In this document: in pieces, positions 36,691-45,099 of the stretch
How positions within the stretch are numbered: position 1 is the stretch's first letter
Layout: every line of letters starts with the position of its first letter
Assembly: GCF_010672525.1 (NCBI RefSeq)
Contig: NZ_JAAHGH010000002.1
Location: forward strand, 62,001-126,000
Direction of reading: 5' to 3'
Source of the DNA: Okeania sp. SIO2B3
GTDB taxonomy: Bacteria; Cyanobacteriota; Cyanobacteriia; Cyanobacteriales; Microcoleaceae
DNA length: 64,000 bases
Position numbers and translations under genes: made by a program
The notes under the pieces: generated by a model
Seen by the model: the letters and a program-made list of their open reading frames with translations, nothing else
What the model was told of the DNA's origin: nothing
Database searches by the model: none

Positions 36691-37272
36691 ATGACAGTTT
36701 TCGAGGGAACATTTACTCAAACTGAATCCTTACGCTTTGCTATTGTGATTGGTCGCTTCAATGACTTAATTACTGGTAAATTAATTGAGGGTTGTCAAGA
36801 TTGTTTAAAACGCCATGGTGTAGATCCAAACCCAGAGGGTACTCAAGTAGATTATGTTTGGGTCCCTGGTAGTTTTGAGATTCCTCTAGTCGCCCGTCAA
36901 CTGGCCATGAATGGTACCTACGATGCAGTAATTTGTTTGGGAGCTGTAATTAAAGGCCAAACTCCTCATTTTGATTATGTAGCTGCTGAAGTATCTAAAG
37001 GAATTGCTGCGGCAGCATTTCAAACGGGAGTACCAGTAATTTTTGGCATTGTAACTACAGATACCATGCAACAAGCTCTAGAAAGAGCTGGTATTAAAAG
37101 CAATAAGGGTTGGGAATATGCCATGAATGCTCTAGAAATGGCTAGTTTGATGCGTCAAATGAGAGGTGGTATAAATTCCTCATCTAATAATCGTAGTATT
37201 ACTGGTACAACACAAGCGTTACCCATAACTTCAAACAATTTAGTAGAGTCTGATGTATCTCCAGAAGCTTAA
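36691..37272 (+). CDS. ribH: 6,7-dimethyl-8-ribityllumazine synthase
   Basis: A 193-residue lumazine synthase, the penultimate enzyme of riboflavin synthesis, which condenses 5-amino-6-ribitylaminouracil with dihydroxybutanone phosphate. Motifs: [37 protein letters not shown] (catalytic His), [17 protein letters not shown] and [13 protein letters not shown]. The core ends at ~160; the last ~33 residues are a Ser/Asn-rich extension beyond the usual length. Confidence 0.95.
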   Translation: MTVFEGTFTQTESLRFAIVIGRFNDLITGKLIEGCQDCLKRHGVDPNPEGTQVDYVWVPGSFEIPLVARQLAMNGTYDAVICLGAVIKGQTPHFDYVAAEVSKGIAAAAFQTGVPVIFGIVTTDTMQQALERAGIKSNKGWEYAMNALEMASLMRQMRGGINSSSNNRSITGTTQALPITSNNLVESDVSPEA

Positions 37273-37340
37273 CGAAGTCAGAAGTCATAATTCAGAAATC
37301 AGAAGTCAAAAGTCAAACCACTCCTAACCCCTCCCAGGAG

Positions 37341-37430
37341 GGGAAGTAGGGGATTTGAGCAAGGCTCCAAAAACCCGATCGCCTTAAAAGGTGGGGTTGC
37401 GCGACCCAATTATTTTGATAAACCAAGCGA
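37341..37430. repeat. Interspersed 'CCTTAAAAGG' repeat, reverse copy
   Basis: GAGCAAGGCTCCAAAAACCCGATCGCCTTAAAAGGTGGGGTTGCGC-type sequence is the reverse of the elements at 3838-3910 and 51181-51270. Confidence 0.65.
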
Positions 37431-37513
37431 TCGACAATTTTTGATCGGAAAAAATCTGCTAGGGGGTTGACAAATAAAATTATTTGTGAAATGATGAGTT
37501 ATAGTTAAAAACT

Positions 37514-37585
37514 GCGGGTATAGCTCAGTGGTAGAGCGCAACCTTGCCAAGGTTGATGTCGCGCGTTCGAATCGCGTTACCCGCT
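37514..37585 (+). tRNA. tRNA-Gly (GCC)
   Basis: A 72-nt cloverleaf without encoded CCA. The acceptor stem is GCGGGTA/TACCCGC, the D arm is GCTCAGTGGTAGAGC, the anticodon stem-loop AACCTTGCCAAGGTT has GCC in the loop, and the T arm GCGCGTTCGAATCGCGT contains TTCGAAT. Discriminator base T. Confidence 0.95.
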
Positions 37586-37739
37586 TAATTTAAGTTAAAA
37601 CTTTTATCTAATAGAGCCTAAGTTTGTCTATTAAATAGTTAGAACAATGAAATATCAAGAATAAAACTTCTTCCTTGATCCTTATTTACTCTTGCTTCTG
37701 CTATAAGTTAGAATTGAGATGATATACCTATGCTGATTA

Positions 37740-38006
37740 TTAGATTGTCTTTTCTCTATCAAAAATGGGGCGAGAGGACTCCCGATAAATCGAAGATTAT
37801 ACCGGGAGATGAATCGCCACCAAACAAACAATAAGCACCCCATCATCGAGGTGTCACTGCGGTCGGGCAGATCGTAGAATAAATTGACTGTGTAGGCGTA
37901 CTGTCAGGGGCTGGCAACAGTCTAGATAAGTGCCATTCAAGCAGTAAACCTAAATCGTGAGGTTTGGGAATCTCCCATTATAATATTTGATTTAACGGGA
38001 GAGAAT
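37740..38006 (+). mobile_element. Remnant right end of an IS200/IS605-type tnpB element
   Basis: A GC-richer block downstream of the tRNA contains CTCCCG/CGGGAG and GGCGA/TCGCC stems. It then has GTGAGGTTTGGGAATCTCCC and the final hairpin TCTCCC ... GGGAGA followed by ATGTCAAC. This succession is what I remember from omega-RNA/right ends of cyanobacterial tnpB elements. No transposase reading frame remains upstream. It abuts the start of the next gene. Confidence 0.45.
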
Positions 38007-38033
38007 GTCAACAACGCCAGTTCTACGATTACT

Positions 38034-38438
38034 TTGCGACCTCAAAAAGCTCTGAAAATTGATTTGAATGGAGATTACCCCTGTCCATGTCGGCGTAGGG
38101 GTCACTTAATTGCAATAGCCCTGACAGATGCCTTTGGCTGTAATCGCTGTCAGCAAATATTTGTGGTAAATGAAAGTGGCGATACTATTGAACAACTCTC
38201 CACTCACTATCCCTACAAACCAGCTTGGCGATGGACAGGCAAACATTGGAATCGTGCCTATTCTAATTGGAGAGCGCATTATTTACCAATAGCTCTAGTA
38301 ATGATTTTAGTCCCATTAGTGATTTGGCTGCCTCTGGCCTTACACTCTCCTGGCTCTAATATAATTATTTGGGCACTGGTGGCAGTGGTTTTGGCTATGC
38401 TTCCTGCCTTGATTGTTTGGCTTGCTTATAGACGGTGA
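38034..38438 (+). CDS. Conserved cyanobacterial zinc-ribbon-like membrane protein
   Basis: A 134-residue protein. The N-terminal part has cysteine pairs of a small zinc-ribbon (CPCRRRGHL, then CNRCQQIFVV). A basic Trp-rich segment follows (YPYKPAWRWTGKHWNRAY), then two membrane helices (about 83-103 and 106-129). Family unnamed to me. The start is unclear: homologous-looking sequence continues upstream in frame (SSTITLRPQKALK), but no ATG/GTG is available there, while an ATG at 38005 is out of frame. I give the TTG at 38034, though the true 5' end may be disrupted by the adjoining mobile-element remnant or by a sequencing slip. Confidence 0.65.
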   Translation: MRPQKALKIDLNGDYPCPCRRRGHLIAIALTDAFGCNRCQQIFVVNESGDTIEQLSTHYPYKPAWRWTGKHWNRAYSNWRAHYLPIALVMILVPLVIWLPLALHSPGSNIIIWALVAVVLAMLPALIVWLAYRR

Positions 38439-39514
38439 TTTGAGTAGGGGAGTGTTCAACAATTAATAATTAATAATTAATAATTAATAATTACTTCTCC
38501 TTGAAAAGAAGAGAATTTACTCAAAGGAAAATTTTTTGTTTTTTCTCCTTTTAAGGATAGACTTTAAACCTTAATTTTTCAGTAAACATAACAGTAATTT
38601 GGTAGTCCTGCTCGCGTAATGATATACAGGAAAAAGGAATACCCTTCAATAATTAATAATTAATAATTAATAATTAATAATTACCTCTCCTTAAAAAGAA
38701 AAGATCAGACTCAAAGGAAATTTTTTTCTTGTTTCTCCTTTAAAGGAGAGGCTTCAAACCTTAATTATTTGGTCATGGGAGCAAGATGCTCCCACTGTTC
38801 TCGTAACAAAAATAATTACAATGCACGACCATTACAATGCACCACCACCAAGTAATTAACATGAACTGACTAATAATTATCGAAAAGGTTATTATTTCTG
38901 TGTTAATTATTGAATAATTGAAGCTTCAACTAATTTTATTGATCAGGGGAGTAGATAGCAGGGAATAGTGGGAAATTTCAGACATTTTCAAGATAATGAA
39001 GAAGAGTATTTTTACAGCATATTCTAAGCATATAAAGTACAGATATTAACAATTAAATATTTATAGTGCAGACATCTTGCCCGCAATGGTTGTACCTCAC
39101 TAAAATGGGTCTGCTGTATTATAGCAATGTGCACTGGCATATTTACAAATTACAAGAACTGTCCAATAGCTAAAAGTCTTACAATATCGGTTTTTTATTC
39201 CTCCAGATGAGCTGTTGCCTGTTGCCTGTTGCCTGTTGCCTGCGCACAGCGCTATACTATTAATGAGACCTAATATCACCCTAGCAAAGCAAAAAAAGAT
39301 GAAGTATTAAAGCAGAAAATAAGTAAGCATTTTGGAGGAGATACTTACAAAAATAAACCTATATGAAAAGCATCATATAGGGTAAAAAAATTAATTTAGG
39401 ACTCTTATAGCAGTCGAAGTAAAGGTTAGGATAGTTCAAAAGAAAACTCAGACAACGTGAGAATTTTACTTCTTACTTCTTCCTTCTTCCTTCTTTTTTC
39501 TTCCTTCTGCTATG
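38439..39514. repeat. 1.1 kb gene-free region with two family-B copies
   Basis: Two nearly adjacent family-B elements without GC-rich core (38455-38592 and 38645-38775), both with TAATTAATAATTACxTCTCCTT ends. They are followed by AT-rich DNA, a GTTGCCTGTTGCC tandem (39213-39240) and heptamers (39470-39510) that reach the 3' end of the desaturase gene. Confidence 0.65.
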
Positions 39515-40327
39515 CTATTTTGTTGCTAGTTTCACATCAGTTGCTAAACCAAAAACTTGTAATAATTGAATCATCATCCAAGTCGTATCAATTTCCCACC
39601 ATTGCAAACCATGACGTGCAGAATACTGAAAAGCATGATGGTTATTGTGCCAACCTTCACCATAAGTTAATACGGCCACCCACCAACAATTAGTCGAAGA
39701 ATCACCAGCATCATAAGTACGATAACCAAACTTATGAGTGGCACTATTAACTAACCAAGTGCAATGAAAAACAGCAACTATTCTGAAGAAAATACCCCAA
39801 ACTACAAAAGGCAAACCTCCTATAAGGAAAAGTAAAATGCCAAAAGCAAACTGAATGGGAATAAAGTTTACTTGCAAAAACTTATAAACAGGATCGTCTG
39901 CTATATCTTTGGTATAGCGAGGAACTTCCGATCTGATTGGTAGATGATGAAGCATCCAACCCATATGACTCCACCAAAACCCACGATGGGAGTCATGGGG
40001 GTCTTGTTCATTATCTGAATGTAGGTGATGAATACGATGTAAACCTACCCAGTCACAAACTCCACCTTGACAGGCAAGTGTACCGCAAAAAACTAAGAAG
40101 TATTCTAGCCACTTGGGAGTTTTAAAGCTGCGGTGTGTCACCATACGATGAAAGCCTAATGTAATACCTAGACCACCTGTAATCCAATGTAATAATAAGG
40201 CTAGGCCAACTGCAGTCCAACTAAAGTTACTGGGAAATAGGGCAAACAAGGCTCCAATGTGCAGGAATGCCATAAAGCCTATGATGCTCCAATCAACGGA
40301 AAGTTTTTCTGATGCTGAAATTGTCAT
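39515..40327 (-). CDS. desC: Acyl-lipid delta-9 fatty-acid desaturase
   Basis: A 270-residue membrane di-iron desaturase that introduces the first double bond in C18/C16 acyl lipids. All three histidine boxes are present: HRMVTHRSF, HRIHHLHSDNEQDPH and HNNHHAFQYSARHG. Four membrane helices (about 15-55 and 145-185) surround them. I prefer ATG 40327 (MTISASEKLSVDW) to the upstream start. Length and boxes fit DesC. It has its own ~540-base upstream region. Confidence 0.9.
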   Translation of the reverse strand: MTISASEKLSVDWSIIGFMAFLHIGALFALFPSNFSWTAVGLALLLHWITGGLGITLGFHRMVTHRSFKTPKWLEYFLVFCGTLACQGGVCDWVGLHRIHHLHSDNEQDPHDSHRGFWWSHMGWMLHHLPIRSEVPRYTKDIADDPVYKFLQVNFIPIQFAFGILLFLIGGLPFVVWGIFFRIVAVFHCTWLVNSATHKFGYRTYDAGDSSTNCWWVAVLTYGEGWHNNHHAFQYSARHGLQWWEIDTTWMMIQLLQVFGLATDVKLATK

Positions 40328-40870
40328 GAAAATCTCTAGGTTAAGAACTAAATAGCTCAAAAGGAGCTAGCTTAAATCAAAGCAAATTTATATGTTCGTA
40401 TAGGATATGGAAAATATTTTGGTAATAACTACTTAATCTATATCTATTAATTCAGAAGCAGAAAGTTAAAAAATATTCTTATGCCAAAATCCAGGTATTT
40501 TAAGTGTTTAAGTTTAGATTCCTAACTAATAATACAGGATAATTTTTCTTAAACCAAGCTACTATAAATATACTAAATAAATATAGTAAAATCTCTAAGT
40601 TTTAGTAATTGACTATGAAAATTTGATTAATAAAAAAAGTCAATTACTATTTTTACATTGAGTAAAACACTGCTTTGTTTTTTGAGTTTTTTTACTTCAA
40701 AATTGTCATAATTTTTTGATGACACTTTGTTCAAAAAAAAAAGCACAGCGTCAATATCTAAAATTAACTATTTGTTTAAAAAGTAATTTTAGGTTTTATG
40801 GTGAATTTGAGTATTAACAAAAATTTACACTTTGTTTAGCATATCACAAATCAAACAAATTAAATTAAAA
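40328..40870. other. Divergent AT-rich promoter region
   Basis: A 540-base gap between divergent genes, strongly AT-rich, with no repeat family member recognised. It must hold both promoters. Confidence 0.5.
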
Positions 40871-42100
40871 ATGAGCAGCACTAAATATCTACAAACAGCA
40901 GAACAAGAGTTATTTCCCATATTTTCCGATATTGATAGCTTAGTCAAGCAAAATCTCAGACGAGTTATAGATGCTTTTCGGGAGCATCGGGTAGGTGTCC
41001 ATCACTTTGCAGGAGTTACTGGTTATGGCCATGACGATTTAGGACGGGAAACTTTGGACAAGGTCTTTGCTCAGGTTATGGGGGCTGAGGCAGCAGCGGT
41101 AAGGGTCCAATTTGTTTCTGGAACTCATGCGATCGCCTGTGCTTTGTTTGGCACTCTTAGGCCAGGGGATGAAATGTTGTCTGTGGTGGGTTCTCCTTAC
41201 GATACTTTGGAGGAGGTTATTGGTCTGAGGGAGGAGGGTCAAGGTTCTCTGAAAGATTTTGGTGTTAGTTATCGGGAATTGCCGTTAACTGAGACTGGTG
41301 CAATAGATTGGCGAGGGTTGGAGTCTGCTATTACTGAGAAGACTCGTCTGGCTTTGATTCAACGTTCTTGTGGTTATTCTTGGCGGGCTAGTTTGTCTAT
41401 TGCAGATATTGAGAAAATTGTCAAGATAGTTAAGGAACAAAATCCTCGGACAGTTTGTTTTGTGGATAACTGTTATGGGGAGTTTATTGAAGAGCGGGAA
41501 CCTCTTGTGGTGGGAGCTGATTTAGTGGCGGGGTCTTTAATTAAAAATCCTGGTGGTACTATAGTTCCGGCTGGTGGGTATGTGGCGGGTAGGGAAGATT
41601 TGGTGGAAGCTGCTGCTTGTCGGTTAACTGCTCCTGGTATTGGTAGTAGTGGTGGGGCAACTTTTGAGCAGAATAGGTTGTTGTTTCAAGGTTTATTTTT
41701 GGCGCCTCAAATGGTGGGGGAGGCGATGAAGGGTAATCATTTGACGGCTTATGTTTTTGATAAGTTGGGTTATGCTGTTAATCCTCTTCCTTTTGAAAAA
41801 CGACGGGATGTTATTCAGGGGATAAAGTTGGGTTCCCCGGAGAAGTTAATTGCTTTTTGTCGAGCTATTCAGCAATATTCGCCTGTGGGGTCTTATTTAG
41901 ATCCGGTACCTGCACCGATGCCTGGATATGAAAGTCAGTTGGTTATGGCGGGGGGGACTTTTATTGATGGGGCGACTTCTGAATTTTCGGCGGATGGTCC
42001 TTTGAGGGAACCTTATGTGGTGTTTTGTCAGGGGGGAACTCATTGGACTCATGTGGCGATCGCTCTGGAGGCGGCTATTGAGGCGGTAGGGTTTTTTTGA
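40871..42100 (+). CDS. PLP-dependent methionine gamma-lyase-family protein (aluminium-resistance type)
   Basis: A 409-residue fold-type I PLP enzyme of the family annotated as methionine gamma-lyase family/aluminium resistance protein. Visible blocks are HHFAGVTGYGHDDLGRETLD, AEAAAVRVQFVSGTHAIACA, FVDNCYGEFIE, and VAGSLIKNPGGTI with the PLP-binding Lys, plus GIGSSGGATFEQNR. The ATG (MSSTKYLQTAEQELF) is 13 codons inside the longest frame, which is the family's usual beginning. True substrate unproven. The tandem hairpin array starts about 45 bases after the stop. Confidence 0.85.
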   Translation: MSSTKYLQTAEQELFPIFSDIDSLVKQNLRRVIDAFREHRVGVHHFAGVTGYGHDDLGRETLDKVFAQVMGAEAAAVRVQFVSGTHAIACALFGTLRPGDEMLSVVGSPYDTLEEVIGLREEGQGSLKDFGVSYRELPLTETGAIDWRGLESAITEKTRLALIQRSCGYSWRASLSIADIEKIVKIVKEQNPRTVCFVDNCYGEFIEEREPLVVGADLVAGSLIKNPGGTIVPAGGYVAGREDLVEAAACRLTAPGIGSSGGATFEQNRLLFQGLFLAPQMVGEAMKGNHLTAYVFDKLGYAVNPLPFEKRRDVIQGIKLGSPEKLIAFCRAIQQYSPVGSYLDPVPAPMPGYESQLVMAGGTFIDGATSEFSADGPLREPYVVFCQGGTHWTHVAIALEAAIEAVGFF

Positions 42101-42146
42101 AGTCAGAAGTTAAAAGTTAAAAGTCAAAAGTTAGAATTTTTTAATT

Positions 42147-43300
42147 ATGAAATTTTTCCTTTTATTACTATTGAACAATAGTGGTTTTATTTGCTGAAGC
42201 TCCTAGAGATATGAGGATGAAATTTTTTCCTTTTATTACTATTGAACAATAGTGGTTTCATTTGCTGAAGCTTCTGGAGGTGGAGGATGGAAATTTTCTC
42301 TTTTATTACTATTGAACAATAGTATTTTCATTTACTGAAGCTCCCGGAGATGGAGGGTGAAATTTTTCTCTTTTATTACTATTGAACAATAGTAGTTTCA
42401 TTTACTGAAGCTTCCGGAGGTGAAGGATGAAAATTTTTCCTTTTATTACTATTGAACAATAGTATTTTCATTTGCTGAAGCTTCTGGAGATGGAGGATGA
42501 GGTTTTTCTCTTTTATTACTATTGAACAATAGTATTTTCATTTGCTGAAGCTCCTGGAGGTGGAGGATGAAATTTTTCTCTTTATATTACTATTGAACAA
42601 TAGTAGTTTCATTTGCTGAAGCTCTCGGAGGTGGAGGATGGAATTTTTCCTTTTATTACTATTGAACAATAGTGGTTTCATTTACTGAAGATCCTGGAGA
42701 TGGAGGATGGAATTTTTCCTTTTATTACTATTGAACAATAGTGGTTTCATTTGCTGAAGCTCTCGGAGGTGGAGGATGAAATTTTTCTCTTTTATTGCGG
42801 ATAGAGCAATAGTGGTTTCATTTGCTGAAGCTCTCGGAGGTGGAGGATGAAATTTTTCTCTTTTATTGCGGATAGAGCAATAGTGGTTTCATTTACTTAA
42901 GCTTCTGGGGAGGATAAAATTTTTCCTTTTATTGCGGATAGAGTAATAGTGGTTTCATTTGCTGAAGCTCTCGGAGGTGGAGGATGAAATTTTTCTCTTT
43001 TATTGCGGATAGAGCAATAGTGGTTTCATTTGCTGAAGCTCCTGGAGGTGGAGGATGGAATTTTTCTCTTCTATTGCGGATATAGCAATAGTGGTTTCAT
43101 TTACTGAAGCTCTCGGAGATGGAGGATGGAATTTTTCTCTTCTATTGCGTATAGAGCAATAGTGGTTTCATTTGCTGAAGCTCCTGGAGGTGGAGGATGA
43201 CATTTTTCTCTTCTATTGCGTATAGAACAATAGTATTTTCATTTGCTGAAGCTCCTGGAGGTAGAGGATGAAATTTTTCCTTTTATTGCGGATATAGCAA
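42147..43300. repeat. Array of ~16 tandem 70-71 bp hairpin units
   Basis: About sixteen head-to-tail units, each with GTTTCATTTGCTGAAGCTC, a GGAGGTGGAGGATGA segment, a T-rich run and a hairpin. Units 1-8 carry ACTATTG-AA-CAATAGT. Units 9-16 carry TATTGC-(GGATAGA)-GCAATA and CTATTGC-(GTATAGA)-GCAATAG variants, so the sequence changes but pairing is kept. The ATGAAA and TTTCAT halves flanking the hairpin are also complementary. No unique spacers occur between units. A leading half-unit is at 42147-42180. Confidence 0.9.
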
Positions 43301-43351
43301 TGTTAAATGATTTCTATAATAGGCTTAGTTAATTTATCGGAGTTTATTCAA

Positions 43352-43591
43352 ATGGATAATGAGATGGATAATGAGAATCTAGAAATTCCACCTTTTTCTA
43401 TTAATAGAAAGAACCCTTCAATCAATCTGCCTATAAACATGGAGGCTTTTAAAGAGTTCGTGGTTTCTCTTCTGGGTAAACCAGAGTCGGTTGAGGGATA
43501 TGTAGAAGGTGCATTTGAGATAGGTTTTAGAGGATTTGAACAGCTTAATTACATAATTGATGACAGAATAACAAAGCAGAACCAGAAATAA
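43352..43591 (+). CDS. Truncated member of a conserved cyanobacterial hypothetical family
   Basis: A 79-residue frame: polar start MDNEMDNENLEIPPF, then INLPINMEAFKEFVVSLLGK, PESVEGYVEGAFEI and LNYIIDDRI. The LLGKPESVEG...F.I...L..I...I.DRI pattern is the N-terminal portion I recall from longer cyanobacterial proteins that continue with a beta-rich domain. Here it stops at KQNQK, so it appears cut short. GGAG lies 9 bases before the ATG at 43352, preferred to the ATG at 43307 inside the last repeat unit. Function unknown. Confidence 0.5.
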   Translation: MDNEMDNENLEIPPFSINRKNPSINLPINMEAFKEFVVSLLGKPESVEGYVEGAFEIGFRGFEQLNYIIDDRITKQNQK

Positions 43592-43617
43592 CCAACTACA
43601 AACCATAATAATTTCCA

Positions 43618-44655
43618 CTATTTACTTAACACCAATTCCGCGACTAAAGGCAAATGGTCTGAACCTGTAGTTGACAAAACTTCAGCAGATTTAGAAACCC
43701 AATGATTTGAATACCAAATATAGTCAATTCTCAACAGAGGATAATTCAATTTCCAGGTAGAATTTGGAATTAGAAAATCCAGACGCCACCCCGCAGGCCA
43801 AGTTAAACCAAAACCCATTCCTGATACTCGAAAAGAATCATTTAATACTTGTCTTAAATAATAGTAGTCCTCAGATTGTTCGCTCATATTAAAATCACCC
43901 GCCACAATAACTGGCAAACTTTCTTTTTTTAGTCGTTCTATTAAGTCTTGAATTTCTAGCGATCGCTCATCAAATTCATAAACTGGAATTGTCAAAAAAG
44001 GTAAAATTTTCCGAAGTCGAATCCAAGGTGAAATTGTTTGAATATTATAGACAACTATTAGCTTTTCCTTAATTTTAATAATTGCTCGTTGTTGAACTTC
44101 TGAATGACCTGCTAAGTGTAGATTTTCCTGAAATTCTATAGGATATCTGCTGAGAATAGCTGCTCTATAACCTTTAATATCATCTGAAGTTTGATAAGGA
44201 TATTCAGCTTTTAATTTAGGAAAGGATTTTGTAATATGATTTCTGGTAATTTCTTGTAAAAATACAATGTCTGGTTTTTCTCGTTTGATTATTTCTACTA
44301 GGGTTTCGGTTTCAGTCTTATGCCAACTATTATTTAAGGAGAAAATTTTCAGAGGTTGAGTATTTGCTGCGGAAATAGTTTGAGGAGAAAAATATTGTGT
44401 ATGTAACCAACCAATAAGCAGCAGACAAGCAATAGATGAAACTATCAAAAACCAACGTTTTTTTATAATTAAAAATGCCGGGAGTGGCAGAATTAATATT
44501 GGGAAAAGAATTAAAGGGATAAAATTTCCAATTAAAGCTATTAGCCAGAATTTATCCCAGAATATTAGTCGGAGTATGAAGTAAATTAAAATTAATCCTG
44601 AATAACTATAGACAAATACTTTGGTAATTATTTGTAAAAGTAAGAAGAGATTCAT
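43618..44655 (-). CDS. Membrane-anchored endonuclease/exonuclease/phosphatase (EEP)-fold protein
   Basis: A 345-residue protein. Three N-terminal membrane helices (about 8-28, 36-56 and 66-86) lead to an EEP domain (about 100-345). Motifs: IFSLNNSWHKT, PDIVFLQEI with the metal-binding Glu, SRYPIE, VIVAGDFNMSEQS, LRIDYIWYSN and GSDHLPLVAEL with the catalytic Asp-His. The NxH position of canonical members reads VYNIQTISP, with Gln replacing the usual His. Substrate unknown; the orientation of the EEP domain relative to the membrane cannot be decided here. Confidence 0.8.
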   Translation of the reverse strand: MNLFLLLQIITKVFVYSYSGLILIYFILRLIFWDKFWLIALIGNFIPLILFPILILPLPAFLIIKKRWFLIVSSIACLLLIGWLHTQYFSPQTISAANTQPLKIFSLNNSWHKTETETLVEIIKREKPDIVFLQEITRNHITKSFPKLKAEYPYQTSDDIKGYRAAILSRYPIEFQENLHLAGHSEVQQRAIIKIKEKLIVVYNIQTISPWIRLRKILPFLTIPVYEFDERSLEIQDLIERLKKESLPVIVAGDFNMSEQSEDYYYLRQVLNDSFRVSGMGFGLTWPAGWRLDFLIPNSTWKLNYPLLRIDYIWYSNHWVSKSAEVLSTTGSDHLPLVAELVLSK

Positions 44656-44714
44656 TTGCCCATTGCCTCCAAACCTATTTACAAAAAAAGTAAGATTTGA
44701 GTTTTTTTCTTCCT

Positions 44715-44815
44715 TCTTCCTTCTTCTTTCTTTAAAACTTTCTTCCTTCTTTAAAAATCAGTTTTCCCTTCTTCCTTCTTCCTTCTTTTCTCTTCCTTCT
44801 TTAAAACAGCTTCTC
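44715..44815. repeat. Heptamer tract translated into the DUF3593 tail
   Basis: TTCTTCC-type repeats, interspersed with TTTAAAAC. On the minus strand the first part is read as the C-terminal residues of the DUF3593 protein, and the rest separates it from the EEP gene. Confidence 0.75.
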
Positions 44816-45074
44816 TAAAACCTAGCACTACTAAAATATTAGATAGTGTTAGAAATACTTCTGCACTACCATGTAACCAATCAATATTTGCTAAGGCTTC
44901 GCTATAAACTTGTTTAGCATAAATTCCGGCGGGAATAGTTACACCTACAAATACTAAAGTTCCATAAAATCCAATTAAGGCTAAACGGGGTGTTTTGCCT
45001 GAACGAGTGAGAAACCAAAGAAAGCCTAAATAGGGAAATAGAGAAAGAGCAAACAGAGTATCTTTAGAAATCAT
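44751..45074 (-). CDS. DUF3593 family membrane protein
   Basis: A 107-residue protein with three membrane segments (LFALSLFPYLGFLWFL, ALIGFYGTLVFVGVTIPAGI, VFLTLSNILVVLGF) and the family block LANIDWLHGSAEVFLTLSN. DUF3593 proteins occur in cyanobacteria and plastids, and I recall them next to DUF2499, as here (gene at 45927). The last ~17 residues (LKKEEKRRKKEEGKTDF) come from the adjoining heptamer tract and are not part of the family. Confidence 0.8.
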   Translation of the reverse strand: MISKDTLFALSLFPYLGFLWFLTRSGKTPRLALIGFYGTLVFVGVTIPAGIYAKQVYSEALANIDWLHGSAEVFLTLSNILVVLGFREAVLKKEEKRRKKEEGKTDF

Positions 45075-45099
45075 ATTTTTAGGAGTATAAAAAATTTTG

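Noticed and set aside
37740-38006. tmRNA, RNase P RNA or 6S RNA
   Set aside because: None of the conserved blocks (tmRNA tag, RNase P core sequences, 6S bubble) could be found; the ending fits a tnpB right end better.
42147-43300. CRISPR array
   Set aside because: Units are contiguous 70-71 bp repeats without unique spacers, diverge along their whole length, and have no cas genes nearby.
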